Of a stretch of DNA of 64,000 nucleotides, positions 51,968-64,000 are shown in pieces; the stretch's first letter is position 1, and each line of letters starts with the position of its first letter. Position numbers and translations under genes: made by a program. Source of the DNA: Nemopilema nomurai (Eukaryota > Cnidaria > Scyphozoa > Rhizostomeae > Rhizostomatidae); NCBI GenBank assembly GCA_003864495.1, contig ML133389.1, positions 1,659,560 to 1,723,559 of the forward strand, given 5' to 3'. The notes under the pieces were generated by a model. The model did not search any database. It saw nothing but the letters and a program-made list of their open reading frames with translations, and had not been told where the DNA came from.

Positions 51968-54900
51968 CTAAAACAGGGAGGTAGAGACATGATGATGACA
52001 AAGGTCATAAGGTCATAGGTGAAAAGTGGCATCATGATAATATCATAAAGTCATTTAAGTGCATTTAAAGCACTAGGAGGAACAGCATATTGGGTGAGAC
52101 AATTTCGGTCAATCAAAGCAACCTAAGCTTTTATCAGTCTTAAATTGAATGTTTGAACAATTACAACAACAATTTACTCACTACCTAAACCTTGGAAACC
52201 GGATGACCCCCGTCTTACAACGGTGGGCTTTGCAGAGTTTTGATAGGCTTCTCCATTTTGGTGATTCGCCTTCACTGTGACGTCATTTTCATTGACATCG
52301 GAAGCCATCGCCTGCATTGAGGGACGGGGGTACTGCCTAGCGAACGGATTAGTCAGCGTATCAACTATGTTCGGCTGATGTTGTTGCTGTTGTGATGTTT
52401 TTAGTAGGCCTTGATTGGGTGCTGATGACGTCATTGGCCTGGTCACATCATCTCCTGTGTTCACGTATGGTGCTGAGGAATGTGAGGTAGGCCTAGACGT
52501 GTTACCGTATAAGCTGCCAAGAACTTTGGCTGGAGCTGTACTTCCTTGGCTTTGGTTGGTGGAAACAGTGCTTAGAATGTTGTTAATTCCCTGTGGATTG
52601 TGGCCTATTCCCATCACGCTTCGCGCGCTTTGCAGAATTGCACTTTGGGGATTAGCAACCAATGTACTTTGCTCTGGATCTTGCGAGGGCATGTCTGAAA
52701 GCCCTGCGAGGGAGCAAGAAGACCCGTTTGGGTGACAGGAATAATAGAAAACTGCATTAAATATGAGTACTCTCTCTGCACAGTATCCAGGCATAGGTTC
52801 CTGGCTTAGGCCTAGTTTATTTAGAAGCAAAACTTGAAGGCCGATCACATACAATATCATTGGTGTTGACTAGCGCTGTTTTGACTTTTCACATTGAAAA
52901 CGTTTATTATCAAAGAATGGGAGATGAATTTCTATCATGATAATCATATTACCTTGCCCAATGGAACTGTCAAGTGAACTTTGCCCTTTGCCCTTATCCA
53001 AGGCGTAAACATTCTGACCTATGACCCTTTTCGGTTCATACACACTTTGACCTTCAGTTGAACGTTGACCTGGCAAACTGCCCATAACAGCACCCAAAGC
53101 TGATCGCTGCTGTGTGGCTGCGTAGATTGAGCTGTGTAGGGATGCGAAATCATTTGCTTTCCCTGATGTTGTTGTTGTCGGTTGCTTGCTAATGGAGTAC
53201 ACAGAGGAAAGTATTCCCTTAGATTCCGTTACCGAGGATGAGTTTTGATGGCTGTAGTTGGTCTCAGGCTTTTCCAATGATGACGTCGCTCCCAGGATCC
53301 CTTTCGTGAAGCCAAGGCTGTTTATGTCGCGTAGGCTGCTCGTCCTTGGCGCAGGCTGGGGTTTAGAGCTTTGTGGGTAATTCGAAGTTGGCGTGGTAAA
53401 CAAGCTCACAGATGATGACGAAAGCACGTTGCTAGAAAGAAAAAAAAAGCAATTTGTGGAGACGCCTCAAGGATACAACTCCATTATCACTGGTATCTAT
53501 AGTGTCTTAAGTGAGGGTCTGAGACCCGCAAAGCAGATAAATCCAAGAAAAATACCTCTTCTCATTCGTGGTCAATCTCTTTTCAATACTAACTTATGCT
53601 GCTCGATATAATCTAAACACGTGATCTAAAATATCAATGTCGATGTCAGACATCATGGTATCTAGCCAACAATGCCTCTTCCTGACAAAGAGGCCAGGTA
53701 CAGCTTATACCATACTACTCCTTTTGCTATTACATTTACCAAGTCATCTCACGCCCTTCTTTACTCCTCTGAATTTCAACTCCTGCCATTCAAAATGCAA
53801 TAGCAACTAACCTTTTTGGTGCATATATACTTGGAGTAGAGCCGTAGGAAGATCCAGCCACTTCCTTCGATGCCCCAAATCCTCGCGGAAGTGTATTAGA
53901 CAGCGTCGAACTGACGTTTTGACCAGTTAGATAGACCGATTGCGCTTTGCCTAGGCCATTGGCTTTAATCGGTGTGACGTCATTGGCTTTGGCTGAAGTG
54001 GCTTCCACAATGCCGGGTCTCGCATACCCAGTTACTGGCATAGTGTTATAGAGATTGCTAGCTGGAGTGCCTTTATTGCCTAGGTCTTTAACTTGCGCTG
54101 GCAATGAACCATCCACGCGGTCGGCCCGCCCGGCTTCTCCGCCCAATGGCAGCCATTGTAGGCCAGATTGTTTGGCTGGTGTTGTTGGTGCGGTTCGAAT
54201 GCCGTTGTGAGGGACAACGGGAACATCATTGCCTCTTTGCAAGGAGTTTAGTCTAGTAAGGCTTCCTAAAACAGAAGCAATTGATGGTGAATAGAACAGA
54301 AATTACATTAGTTTGTGATAACCAAAGGTCATTGACCCATTACTTTTCATTAGGGTCAAAAGGTCACAATGCCAAATGGGCGGCTGATCTACCATTTTAT
54401 CAAACATCCTCAGTTCTGCTCAGCGATCAGGCTATTTGTTTGTCTTCTTTCATTGTATTTGTAATATTTCTTTTGAATTTAATTCCCTGGTAAATTGTAA
54501 GTGTCATAAATTGTGGGAACTCGCTGACTAAGTGTCCTTTCTTGCAATGAGTGACACAGTAGCTGCATCATTTGTTATGTGTAGTTACAAGGTCAAAAGG
54601 TCAATAGGTCAAAAGGTCACTAATTAAGCTTTTTAACAGCAAAGCAGACCCAAAAACATATTTGGTAACAAGAAATCACTCTCCGTAAGCAAAGGCAGAC
54701 CTGAGGTAGTGATGGTCGCGGCACCAGATGAGAGGACCCTGACTGGTGGATCCTGGCTGATAGGGTGATCATTCTTCGTTGAGTAAATTGATGAAACTGC
54801 TTGGGTAACGGTGCTTCCCATCGTGGACATTATTTGTGGCCTGGAAAAATGAAGAAGGTTAAAATGATGTAGCAGAAATGAAGAATATTGAAAAAGTGAG

Positions 54901-57900
54901 GAAGAGAAATGAAGAAGAAAAGGAAGTGTAGAGGAAGTTTAGAAGAAGAAGGAAGAAAATGCGGAGGAGGAAGAAGAATAAGAAGAACAAAAGGAAGAAG
55001 AGGAAGAAGTAAAGAACTAGGACTATATGATGCATGAGGCGCTTGAGTGGATCATAGTAGAATTAACTTCAAAAGTCTCAAGGAATCAACATCTGATAGA
55101 AATTTTTTTCCTTGATATAACTGATATAACACGTAATATACTTAACAGACCGATAGATGTTGACAAGTATGTTAATCTTGTATTAGACTAGAGACTTGAA
55201 AAGCTCATTTTGACTGAATCTCGAATCGTATTCACCTGCTTCCTTGCATTCTAGATGCTTCTGCTTCATTTCTCGACATCTGTCCCGCGTGGACTGCTGC
55301 GGGAACCCCAGCCGCTGCTCTGTCGACTCTTGGTGTATTCGGTGCACTCTTAGCCACGGGATGAAACGCAGAAGCTCCCGTGCTCTGCCCTATGCCCTGC
55401 CTTGGCAAGGTACAGTATGATGGTATCTGTGAAGCGTGGTATGATTGGTTGGATTCTGAGCCTAGACTTTGAATACTCGTTCGTGATTGGCTAAGACTTT
55501 GCTGTGAGAAACTTGAAGAAATTGTTCCTTGCCGTGAGCCGTTCTGGAAATCAACAAAAGAGATTAGGCCTAGAAACATATCTAAACATATTTTTCAAGC
55601 TCCTTGCGTTCAAAATTTCCAACACTACAATTTCTCTATTGCAATAACTACGAACAACATTAATAACATCAAAACAAAGAAGCAGTTTACAGAAAAATTG
55701 TATAGTAACTCGACTCCTGTTTCCCATAGCAAATCATACTTCGTGTTGCAGGTCATCTCTTTCTGTTCACCCATGCTCTTTGTGACATGTTAAAAGAGCG
55801 CCTAATGTGTAGGAACAGTGGAGCTTTAAAGGCTAATTTTTACCCACCAGCCTTCTTGGGGACGTTCGGTATCTCTCCAGTATAAACGTCGATGTTTGCG
55901 GGCAGTTTTTCAGTATGTCGATGGCCTTAACAAAAATGAAATTATATTGAAAAAGAACCTGTGCCTCGATTAAAAACAAATCTATCAAAGAGGGTCGGGT
56001 GAGCATACCCAAACGTCACTTAAAGTCTTATGATAGACTGCCGGAAAGAACATATTGACGTGATGAATAAAAAGGTGCTAGAAATAAGTTTTGTATAACA
56101 TCGCTATATAATAGACTCTTATGGTGGTAAATATCTCTTTAAAGAAAAAATTGTTCATCTATATTTTGAAGAAAGCAGGTTCAACAAGAGTAGCTTGTTT
56201 TAAGAAGTCAACCAAAGTTGGAACGAGTAACATGTAATACTGCCATAGGCAGTAGTGAATCTAGACTAATTTAGCAGGTTCCACCTTGAAGAATTGATGC
56301 TCTAGAGAAAATAGTAATAGCAAGAATCATACCTGCATTTTTGTGCAAGCTTCAAGGCTTATTCCATTGATTTCTGTTATTTTATCACCTATTCAAAAAA
56401 GAAGGGTCTTTTTAACTCCGATTGTATCAATTCTAAATTGATGCAGATTAAAGAGCCGCTTGCAAGTAGCTGTGCAGTCAACTAGCATTGCACTGTATCT
56501 CCACCACCTTTTACGAAAATAACCTTTGAACTTTGTGAATCATCTCTTAATGCTACAAAAAGAGATAACTTAAATCAATATAATAATTCTCCAGAATAAG
56601 GAATACAAACCAATTTGCACTCTTCCGTCAATTTCAGCAGACCCATTTGGCATCATTGCTCTTACAAAGATTCCACCTGATTCAGGGCCGCCCTGAAAAA
56701 GAAGGGGTCAAGGTTCAAGGGTCAAAGTACATGATAATCGACAAAATAACCCAACAGGCTAAATTATTTGAATACATTGCGACTTTGTCCCTCGACAAGG
56801 CGTGCCTGTTTTTGATTATGACTTTGATTATGTTTATCTTATGAGTTTGCTTACAAAATAAAACTACATTCTAAGTAAAAATGACAAAGATCGAACAAAC
56901 CATTAAACTCAAGCCGAAGCTTCCAGCTGCTTTTGTAAGCTCAACTACGGTCAACACCTTGAAAAAAGAACAGTTGAGAGATAGAAGATTTCTCTTTACT
57001 TATGGTGTACTTCTACTTTATATCACACTTGATAGTGTCATTTAGTACTTTGGTGGAATGCAGCACTGTTTTAAGTAGCAAATGAAAGAAAGTGAACAGG
57101 TGCTTTACGGTACGAAACTTCACAATAGCTAGAAAATACGGAACCAGTTTTCGCATATTTAAAGTACTTTTTCGTCCGACCCTCTACAGAGTATGCAAAC
57201 GTCGGAAAATAACCAAAAACTGACCGAATAAATAGCTAGATGCATATCGAAAACACTAGAGGGTGATAAGCAGAGCGCGTGATTGGTTATAATTGACCAA
57301 TCAAATAATAGAAAGTATAAAATAATGTCATATCACACACTGTCTTTATAATATTGTCTCGCAATTTTAGTACCGAGTTTACATTTGCATTGCCTTGTGC
57401 ATGCATGCAACTATGTCGTATAGAATCGTATCAAACAATATCGAGTCACATGATATTGGTTGTTTCGTTGAATATTGCATTGTACTGTACTACATCCTAC
57501 AGTATTGTACTGTATTGTGTAAAAATATACTGTAATGTTCTACATTCATTCCATGATAAGCTGTATACGTACGGTATCTAGCGGGGGGACATCACTGCCA
57601 ACAGTGCAACGTTCCAAGTACATCACAACTTTATTTAGAGAGCTCTTTAGGAACTCGTAGGCCTGTAACGAAAGGTCAGTAAAATAAGCTGTATCAATCA
57701 GTATCAATTTGTTAAGCATCATAGAGAAACTGTAAAGAGTCTTCGAAACAAGATTAAGTAAGACTAGGTCAAATGGTCCTTTGGCCTTCAAGACAAGGTC
57801 ATGTTGTCCTTTGGCCTTCAAGACTAGATCATGTTGTCCTTTGGCCTTCAAGACTAGGTCATACTGTCCTTTGGCCTTGTACTCCATAATCTTTACCTTT

Positions 57901-60900
57901 AACCTAGCATTCTGGTGCCACTTTACTGAACTAGACCAAGATTGATTAATAGGCAGCAAAGAACAAAGCTATTCTATTGAGGTTAAAGGTTGTGTCATTA
58001 AAACAAGTCGCCTATAAAGTGGATTTTTAATACAATTTTGAATATAATCCACGAGTTAGTAATTGGAAATTCGAAAGATTCATGCTACTAGAATACAAGC
58101 ATTACTGCCTGTATACGCGTTGCAACTGAGAAATTTATATTTGATGAGAGCTGACAACGAGTCAACGGAGAAACCAAATAGACACCCGCGGGATACAAAG
58201 TGTAATCGCGAGACACGCGGGAAAATAGTTCTACCTGTTGCCGAGTCATTCCGTCTATAATTTGTCCATTAAGAGCAATAATTCTGTCTCCTGGAAAAAC
58301 AATTCCACACTTTTAACCGTTTCCCAATCCTTAGAAAGCTTTATCAAACTTAAAAGCATTTTCAACTGCCGTGGTCTATCAAAATGCTTTTCAAGGTAAG
58401 CTTGCCTAAATTTAAAATCTGGTATCAATCTTTAACAAATGCAAGAGAGAAGACTTAACTTCCTTTGATACATAATCACCGTAGCTTCAATTTTAGGTGA
58501 TAAAATTACAACGAAACATTGCCAACCTTTCTGGAGTCTCCCATCATCAGCCGCTGCTCCTCCAGTTTGTAGCGATTTGACAAAAACGCCACCAATTTCA
58601 GGACCACCCTGGAAAAATGGTTCAAATACAAATTACAAAAAAACTAAGACACCAAGCTATTCTACAATGGTCTCTGACCTTCAAATGCTCCGACCCCATC
58701 GAACCTTGATCTACAAAACGATTACGCTTTACTTGAGGCTTCTATTCTGTAACTAGATAGCTTCACGACCTATGACCTGTTCTTCTCATAACCTTTGACC
58801 GGTGACACTCAAATCTTACAGCTATCTTCTTTGTTTTATCTTTCATGTTTCTTTAATTAACAGGGCCGTCTCTCTATATCAAATTATCAGCATATATTTC
58901 TTAGCATTAAAATTCAAGTAACACATCCTATTAGATTAAATTTCCGATAATGAAACTTGACAATTTTTTGAAGCATCGCTCATCTTCCGGAGTATTTGCA
59001 TATTACAAAATTGACTGAATTATCAATATCATGAGAGTTTGTAATAAAAACAAAATGAGGAATTTGTACCGCGAGGGTTAATCCAAAGCTGTTGTTCTTT
59101 TTCACCAAATCGACACTAAAAAAGTCCTGAAGAAAAAACAAAATTAAGTTACTTCTTTGTTCAATAACAAGACAAAAGTGCATAAGATAACATTGGCATT
59201 GCATAACATTCAAGTAAAAGAAAATAACAATTCTAGCCAAAATAACAACGAATAATACATACCGACTCTGGAATCTGGATGTTATCGTAAGTTGCATTTC
59301 TTTCAAAGAGGATGTTTATCACATTCGCACGCTTGAACAGATCTGCGGCCTGCAAAAGGGGAAAATGTATTGTTGACCAGGAAGAATGTCTTGGGACTTG
59401 ATTAGACATGATCTTGTAATGTCTTATGCAATGCAGTGGTAGATTTAAAAGGTGAGAAGCTGATAGGTTCTCAAAAAATAAACGAAAATTAAACAAATAT
59501 CTAAACAAACGTGTCACCTGGTGCTTTGTAAGTCCATCCACTGAGACACCATTGATTTCAACAATTCTGTCCCCTAAACATCAAACGTAGAGATCAAGGT
59601 TAAAGGTCAAACGTGAAGGTCAAACATGCAAAAAGCAAAGTCAAATTTGTAAAAGGTTAAATGCAAAGGTGTACTTGTAAAGGTGAAAGGTCAAATGGCA
59701 CAATAAATTTACCTCGCCTGATTTTCTCAGAATGCTCTGCTGGGCTCTCTGGTAAAATCCCCTTAACATAAATACCACCTTTTTCTATTCCACCCTAAAA
59801 AGGAACCAATGAAGGTTAAAAAAGTTCTTCGCACGAAACAGCAAAAGTCAAAACTATGAAAAGAAGCAAAATTTTTGCGAAACGTACATAAAGCAGTTCT
59901 TATAGTTATCGAAAAGCAAAACATTAGGGTATTGGCGTAAATTAGTACAAAACACAATAAAACGAATACTGATTCAAAATGACATAATCACGTAAAGTTG
60001 CATGACAGAAAATGTTGAATCATCGTTTCTATTAATCATTTAATCATAATTTAATTAATTAATCAATCAACAAATCAATCAGCCAATCAAGAATCGATCA
60101 CAAATCAAATTCGATTCAGATTTTTGAAACTGTGTACTGGCATGTATATTACAAGTAGAATAACATAAACGTATCACGATTATATCATTAGAATTGTGCT
60201 GACCGTTAATGTGAGTCCAAGTCCCATTTCCACGCGTCTCAGCTCCACGCTGTAGAGATCCTATGAGAATTTTGATTGATTACCAGTGGTAGGCAGTATG
60301 ATTTCAAGCAATCAGAAGGTCATCTGATGACTGGCAGGTTGTTTTAACCAATCAGAGAGCGTTACAGCAATTTCGTTTCAATATAGTCTAATAAAGTACT
60401 AATATATCTGAATGGCTGATTTATAAGCAGAAATTGATTATTGGGTCATAGGTCAGAGTATCAAAAGATTATGGGCCACAAACTGCATACTGATCCTAAC
60501 CAGTTTGCTACAATTGTAGATACCCTTTAGTCACTAATTGAAAGACCTTAATGGTAGACAACCCCCGTATTATGATCAAAGAAGGAATCCCAAGCCACCG
60601 TCCTATACCTCAAGTCTGGGGGGGGGGGGGTTCCTCAGGTCAATGTTTGCTTACAGTTTAGGTAGGTAGCACTCTCGTGAGCCTGGTTTTTTGCAAACAA
60701 AACTACATACCCCGTCTAATAACGGAACTTCATCAGCAATTTTGAATCTTTCTACCATAATGGTGATAGCAGTTGGCGCCTTTTTCAAGATCTCGTCACA
60801 CTAAAGCGAGATTAAAAGTGAATTATGAAGTGAATTAGAGGTCTGCAATTCTACATTATTATGTACCTTAGGGTGAGATGTGAATATTAATCATGGTAAC

Positions 60901-63900
60901 AGAGAAAAATTCTTGATCCAAATGGCTTTATCATCATAGTCTTAATGAAATAAAATCAAGGATGCTAAACCTTTTTTTCATTATTTTGAATTTGCATAGC
61001 ATGAATTGCACGAATGAAACTCTCACCCATTAAACAATGGGCAGAGAATGGACAAAAGATAAGATATAAATAGCTTCTTGAAGAAGAGAAATTTAGGAAA
61101 TATACCTGGAACTTCATGAATCCATCCATCGCGATGCCATTTATTTCAACAATTCGATCGCCTATAAGATAAATTATTAGATTAATAAAGGATTAAGGAT
61201 TATCAGTGGATTAGTTGGAAGATTGGTTTTTGGATTTCAAAAACCGCCATCAGCTTACCTTTAGCGATTTTGCCATCTGACGCTCCGGCTGGTAAAACAT
61301 TTTTCACATAAATTCCGCCCATCTCGGGACCACCCTGAAAAAGTATATTGAATATATCAAAGGCAAATGAGTTAACTTAAAGATTCTGTTGGTACATCTC
61401 GTAGCATAAACAAGCTGACGCTGGGTAACGGCACCATGCTTGAAATTGTCTTTGGATCACGGCACCATATTCAAATTGTCTTTGGATCACGGCACCATGA
61501 TCAAATTGTACTTGGGTCACGGCACCATGCTCCAGCATCCCTAACGCTTATTTCAGAATAAGCAATTTAGAGAAACATCAAATACATGTAAACAAAATTA
61601 TGAAATAAGCCGTTTTAAAAAGATTAAAGATATTGCAGATGCAAGCTTTTGTAAAGCGACAGTAGCCGCCTAAATAATCCTTTTAAACTTATTATTGATT
61701 GCTCGATCATTAATCTACGTTCCATTCAATCAATATACTTTTCCTTCATCAACATGCGTCAAATGATTCTTTAATTCTTTAAAACGGAGACTTGACATGA
61801 ACATATACACAATATCATAAAATCAACTCTACTGTAAAACATATTCAGGAGAAGAAGAGAAAGTTGTTTTAAAATCTTTGCTAAAGTTCAAATTTTCAAA
61901 TTTACTCTTTCTTTACTACTGTTTTTTCCTTTATTAATTTGTAACACTTTGTATGCTATTAACATCATGGCAAAATAATAGCTAGATAATAATAACTATA
62001 ATTAGATGATTGAAAGTGATTCAAGAACGAACGCAATGGACGAACCGTCAAACAGAGACCAAAGCTTCCTTTCTTCTTCTGAAGTTCGATAGCAACGCAG
62101 TCCTAGAATTAATAACCAACGGAAATTATATGCCTAATTCTATTTTTCGTCATTGTTTCAACGACTCTCTAGTCTTAAGAACTGGTTATACAAGCTCAGA
62201 TATGCAATGAGGATTGGTGATAAAGTTCTCTCGGGGCCCCGAGCAAAGAGTTAGAAGTTGATAAAAACAGACGAAACCGTTTTACATGTGACTAGCAATG
62301 ACAGGAAGGTCAAAGAAGACTGTTAGCGTGCTATCAACACTAAAGGTCAAGCTCCAATGACCTTTGATTTATGACCTGGTCAATAAACATAGTAGTTCGA
62401 ATAGCTAAGTAGAAAGTAGTGGTGCTTCAAAACATTACATTTCAAAACCATCAATTGGATAAGAAACACGAGAAATGAAAGTAGTCCGATAATTAACATG
62501 CGGCTTATCGGGCAGTTCAACTTTTAGTGGTTGGTCACCCTTTTGAAAAAAATTACGTAACAATACAAGGCAATGCAGTATGGTTGATATTAGACAGACC
62601 AGGTATGCCTACCCCATCGAAACTTGACAACTGGGATGAAAACTGGCGTGGTTGAAGCTGGTAACCATAGCGCTCGAAGATGAGTGTTGCCATGCCAACT
62701 GAACATTTTAGCATCTCGATGGCCTAACATGAAAACGTAAATACTTTTTAAAAAATGCTGTAATCTTTAATCCTTGTGCAATTCATGAAAACCTGCTATA
62801 TGTAATCTCTATCTATTATGCTCAACACTTAAGATAAACCAGATTATACTTCTCAGCTGACTTCACAAGATAAAAAAGCCAAGTCTGTGTTTCCATTACA
62901 AAAGATACGGGTTTTAAATTTTGTCTTAAGGTCATTCTATTAGCATTTAAGGACTTACATCTTGTTTGCTGTATCCATCCATCCTTCTACCATTTATCTC
63001 GACAAGTCTATCACCTGAAGAAATTATCATCTTTTATTGCAATTTGCCTTTCTAGCATACATTCTAAATGAATAAAATGCACATTTGCTAGAAAAAGCGG
63101 AACTAGTTTTCGCATACTTAAAAGTACTTTTTTCGTCCAACACTCCTCAGAGCATGCAAACGTCGGAAGATAACCAAAAACTGACTGAATAAATAGCCAG
63201 ATGCGGATCGAAAACACTAGAGGGTGATAAGCAGAGCGCGTGATTGGTTATAATTGACCAATCTGCGTTACTTAACACCTTACTTTAGTATAGCCCAAGA
63301 GAGAAGCGAACTCTTTCTGTCTACAAAGAATGGGATTTTCCATTGAAATATAGACAGACTCCAAAACACCTAGGTGAAAGGACGACCTAGCTTGTCCAAT
63401 TATACGAAAATTGTCGTCACTTTGCCATCATCTTTTATTGCAATTTGCCTTTTTATCATGCATTTTAAATGAATGAAATATAGCGGAGAAAGACTTTAGG
63501 GAACAAAAATGCTTAATGGCCATAAAAAAGATCGATGTGACGTCAAACCTTTTACAATTCTGCCATCCCGATCGGCAGCACCCCCTGGTTGTAGAGCTTT
63601 GACAAAAATACCAGCAACTTCCGGACCCCCCTGCAAGAAATAATTTTTACATTCTGGATTTTCAAACAATTGACGAAGAAAACGAATACAAATCTAGTTA
63701 CATCAAGGATAATTTTTCGAGCTAGCTTCTAATGATGTTGTGCATTCAAGAAAAAACTTCAAAACATTCAAAGCTCAAACTTTGATAAAACGAAGTTTCA
63801 CAGGTTCAACTGAAAATTGTAGATATATTTAGATCATTTGAAAAGAGAATGAATTTCTTGTAACAAAGTATCAAACTGCAGGTGTTTGAAAACAAATCGT

Positions 63901-64000
63901 TTTAAGGATTCTTGAATCAGAAATTTGATTAGTCATCGATTAGTCGGATTAATCTTTCGATTAAGAAACTCACCGTGAGTCCAAGTCCGAAACTGCCATT
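51080..64000 (-). CDS. Multi-PDZ scaffold protein, 3' part (six PDZ domains visible)
   Basis: Minus exons in order: 64000-63974 (partial), 63630-63549, 63014-62959, 62723-62613, 62539-62498, 61334-61259, 61161-61106, 60800-60711, 60260-60204, 59794-59713, 59573-59518, 59349-59263, 59126-59070, 58608-58527, 58290-58235, 57662-57573, 56957-56901, 56692-56611, 56388-56333, 55925-55848, 55543-55236, 54840-54701, 54265-53812, 53431-52953, 52694-52185, 51967-51890, 51632-51550, 51229-51080. Phases agree throughout except that the first exon of the second PDZ is not found. About 1,190 residues are visible. Domains of the form GLGLT, then GGPExGGIFVKxLxPxGxA, then GDRIxEINGxxxDG recall the tandem PDZs of PTPN13 and FRMPD2. 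The chain ends in a PDZ, with no phosphatase domain after it. Such proteins organise membrane and junction complexes. The 5' end lies outside the window. Confidence 0.82.
52185..55543 (-). CDS. Long Ser/Thr/Gln-rich linker with repeated [SN]-[ILV]-Y motifs
   Basis: Five exons (55543-55236, 54840-54701, 54265-53812, 53431-52953, 52694-52185) in agreeing phases encode about 630 residues without a recognisable fold. Short tyrosine motifs recur: SSIYSTKND, SNLYNTMP, QSVYLTGQN, PSIYAPKR, SSVYSISKQ, SSIYAATQQ, QSVYEPKR, QNVYALDK, GSLYGNTS. They may be phosphotyrosine or docking sites; no kinase or partner can be named. The linker separates PDZ-e from the C-terminal PDZ-f. Confidence 0.8.
55848..56957 (-). 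CDS. PDZ-e
   Basis: Exons 56957-56901 (VLTVVELTKAAGSFGLSLM), 56692-56611 (GGPESGGIFVRAMMPNGSAE), 56388-56333 (DKITEINGISLEACTKMQ) and 55925-55848 (AIDILKNCPQTSTFILERYR). The Asp-Arg of the usual GDR turn is Asp-Lys here. Confidence 0.85.
57095..57305. repeat. Dispersed repeat family H, copy near PDZ-d
   Basis: Starts GTGCTTTACGGTACGAAACT and carries AAAGTACTTTTTCGTCCGAC, AGAGTATGCAAACGTCGGAA, ATCGAAAACACTAGAGGGTG and GCGTGATTGGTTATAATTG. Almost the same series is found at 63087-63270, and parts at 4104, 9575, 11041 and 30640. It lies in an intron of the PDZ gene. No coding frame was found. Confidence 0.7.
57573..59126 (-). CDS. PDZ-d
   Basis: Exons 59126-59070 (DFFSVDLVKKNNSFGLTLA), 58608-58527 (GGPEIGGVFVKSLQTGGAAA), 58290-58235 (DRIIALNGQIIDGMTRQQ) and 57662-57573 (AYEFLKSSLNKVVMYLERCT). 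The ligand loop is FGLTL. An intronic 34-bp repeat follows at 57766-57880. Confidence 0.87.
57766..57880. repeat. 34-bp tandem repeat, about 3.5 copies
   Basis: The unit is GTCCTTTGGCCTTCAAGACT plus AGGTCATGTT. It keeps an antisense open frame of KAKGQHDLVL repeats. It lies in the intron just upstream (in transcript sense) of exon 57662-57573 and is not part of the protein. Confidence 0.85.
59263..60260 (-). CDS. PDZ-c
   Basis: Exons 60260-60204 (DLYSVELRRVEMGLGLTLT), 59794-59713 (GGIEKGGIYVKGILPESPAE), 59573-59518 (DRIVEINGVSVDGLTKHQ) and 59349-59263 (AADLFKRANVINILFERNAT). All structural PDZ features are present, including the GLGL loop, GGIYVK strand and GDRIVEING turn. Confidence 0.85.
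60711..61334 (-). CDS. PDZ-b, first exon missing
   Basis: Exons 61334-61259 (GGPEMGGIYVKNVLPAGASD), 61161-61106 (DRIVEINGIAMDGFMKFQ) and 60800-60711 (CDEILKKAPTAITIMVERFK). The exon that should supply the GLGL-type strand before 61334 was not found between 61340 and 62498. The exon may be divergent, or the short exon at 62539-62498 may take its place. Without that strand the ligand groove would be incomplete. Confidence 0.75.
61432..61540. repeat. About 30-bp tandem repeat, four copies
   Basis: The unit is GGATCACGGCACCATATTCA plus AATTGTCTTT, with variants GGGTCACGG and GGTAACGG at the ends. It lies in the intron upstream of PDZ-b, where the missing first PDZ-b exon would be expected. Confidence 0.85.
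62498..64000 (-). CDS. PDZ-a and linker
   Basis: Exon 64000-63974 (cut by the window edge) encodes the carboxylate-binding strand NGSFGLGLT. Exon 63630-63549 encodes GGPEVAGIFVKALQPGGAAD followed by RDGRIVK. Exon 63014-62959 encodes DRLVEINGRRMDGYSKQD. Exon 62723-62613 encodes AIEMLKCSVGMATLIFERYG and a tail. The four-exon layout (phases 0, 1, 0, 0) recurs in the next PDZs, so they arose by duplication of a gene segment. A 14-codon exon at 62539-62498 (KVELPDKPH) is tentative. Confidence 0.8.
63087..63270. repeat. Dispersed repeat family H, copy in PDZ-a intron
   Basis: Nearly identical to the core of the 57095 copy (TTTTCGCATACTTAAAAGTAC, GCATGCAAACGTCGGAAGAT, GATAAGCAGAGCGCGTGATT). The closeness of the two copies suggests recent activity. 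It sits in the intron between two exons of PDZ-a. Confidence 0.7.

Noticed and set aside
62010..62210. 66-codon plus frame
   Set aside because: Antisense to an intron of the PDZ gene, with no splice or homology support.

Overview
The window is animal (metazoan) genomic DNA: AT-rich, with intron-split genes using GT-AG splice sites, dispersed inverted-repeat elements, minisatellites, and many AGGTCA-like words. The gene content and texture suggest an invertebrate, possibly an invertebrate deuterostome such as a tunicate. That placement is an inference; no marker here fixes the species. I built exon chains by hand from splice sites and reading phase, so all gene models are predictions.

Layout. 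(1) 3348-14754, minus strand: an 11-exon QRICH2-like (DUF4795 family) gene in which every splice phase agrees. It predicts an 890-residue coiled-coil protein, a family linked to the sperm flagellum. (2) 15256-18848, plus strand: a three-exon C2H2 zinc-finger gene with about 12 fingers. It starts 501 bp from gene 1, head to head, so the two may share a promoter. (3) About 18.9-28 kb: mostly non-coding and repeat DNA, with a few exon-like segments on both strands. (4) About 28.3 (perhaps 23.5) to 45.35 kb, plus strand: an adenomatous polyposis coli (APC) homologue. It has a clear armadillo domain (39.4-42.6 kb), degenerate beta-catenin-binding-like repeats, and the C-terminal PDZ ligand VTSL. 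Its unusual part is a run of small phase-0 exons before the armadillo domain. These encode a repeated module with the pattern D-x-V-x-[DN]-F-[ST], then S-x-I-P-S-x-E, then T-P-P-W. (5) 45.35-51 kb: intergenic, including a decayed copy of an exon from gene 6. (6) 51080-64000 and beyond, minus strand, convergent with APC: the 3' part of a multi-PDZ scaffold gene with six PDZ domains and a long Ser/Thr/Gln-rich linker.

How the genes fit together. APC is a Wnt-pathway and cytoskeletal scaffold whose C-terminus binds PDZ proteins, and its convergent neighbour encodes PDZ domains. That is a suggestive adjacency, not evidence of a functional unit. The strongest candidate for something undescribed is the repeat module placed N-terminal to the APC armadillo domain. 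Its exon-junction core resembles the beta-catenin-binding 15-residue repeats that normally lie C-terminal to that domain, and three copies also carry an SxIP tetrapeptide, the core of EB1-binding motifs.
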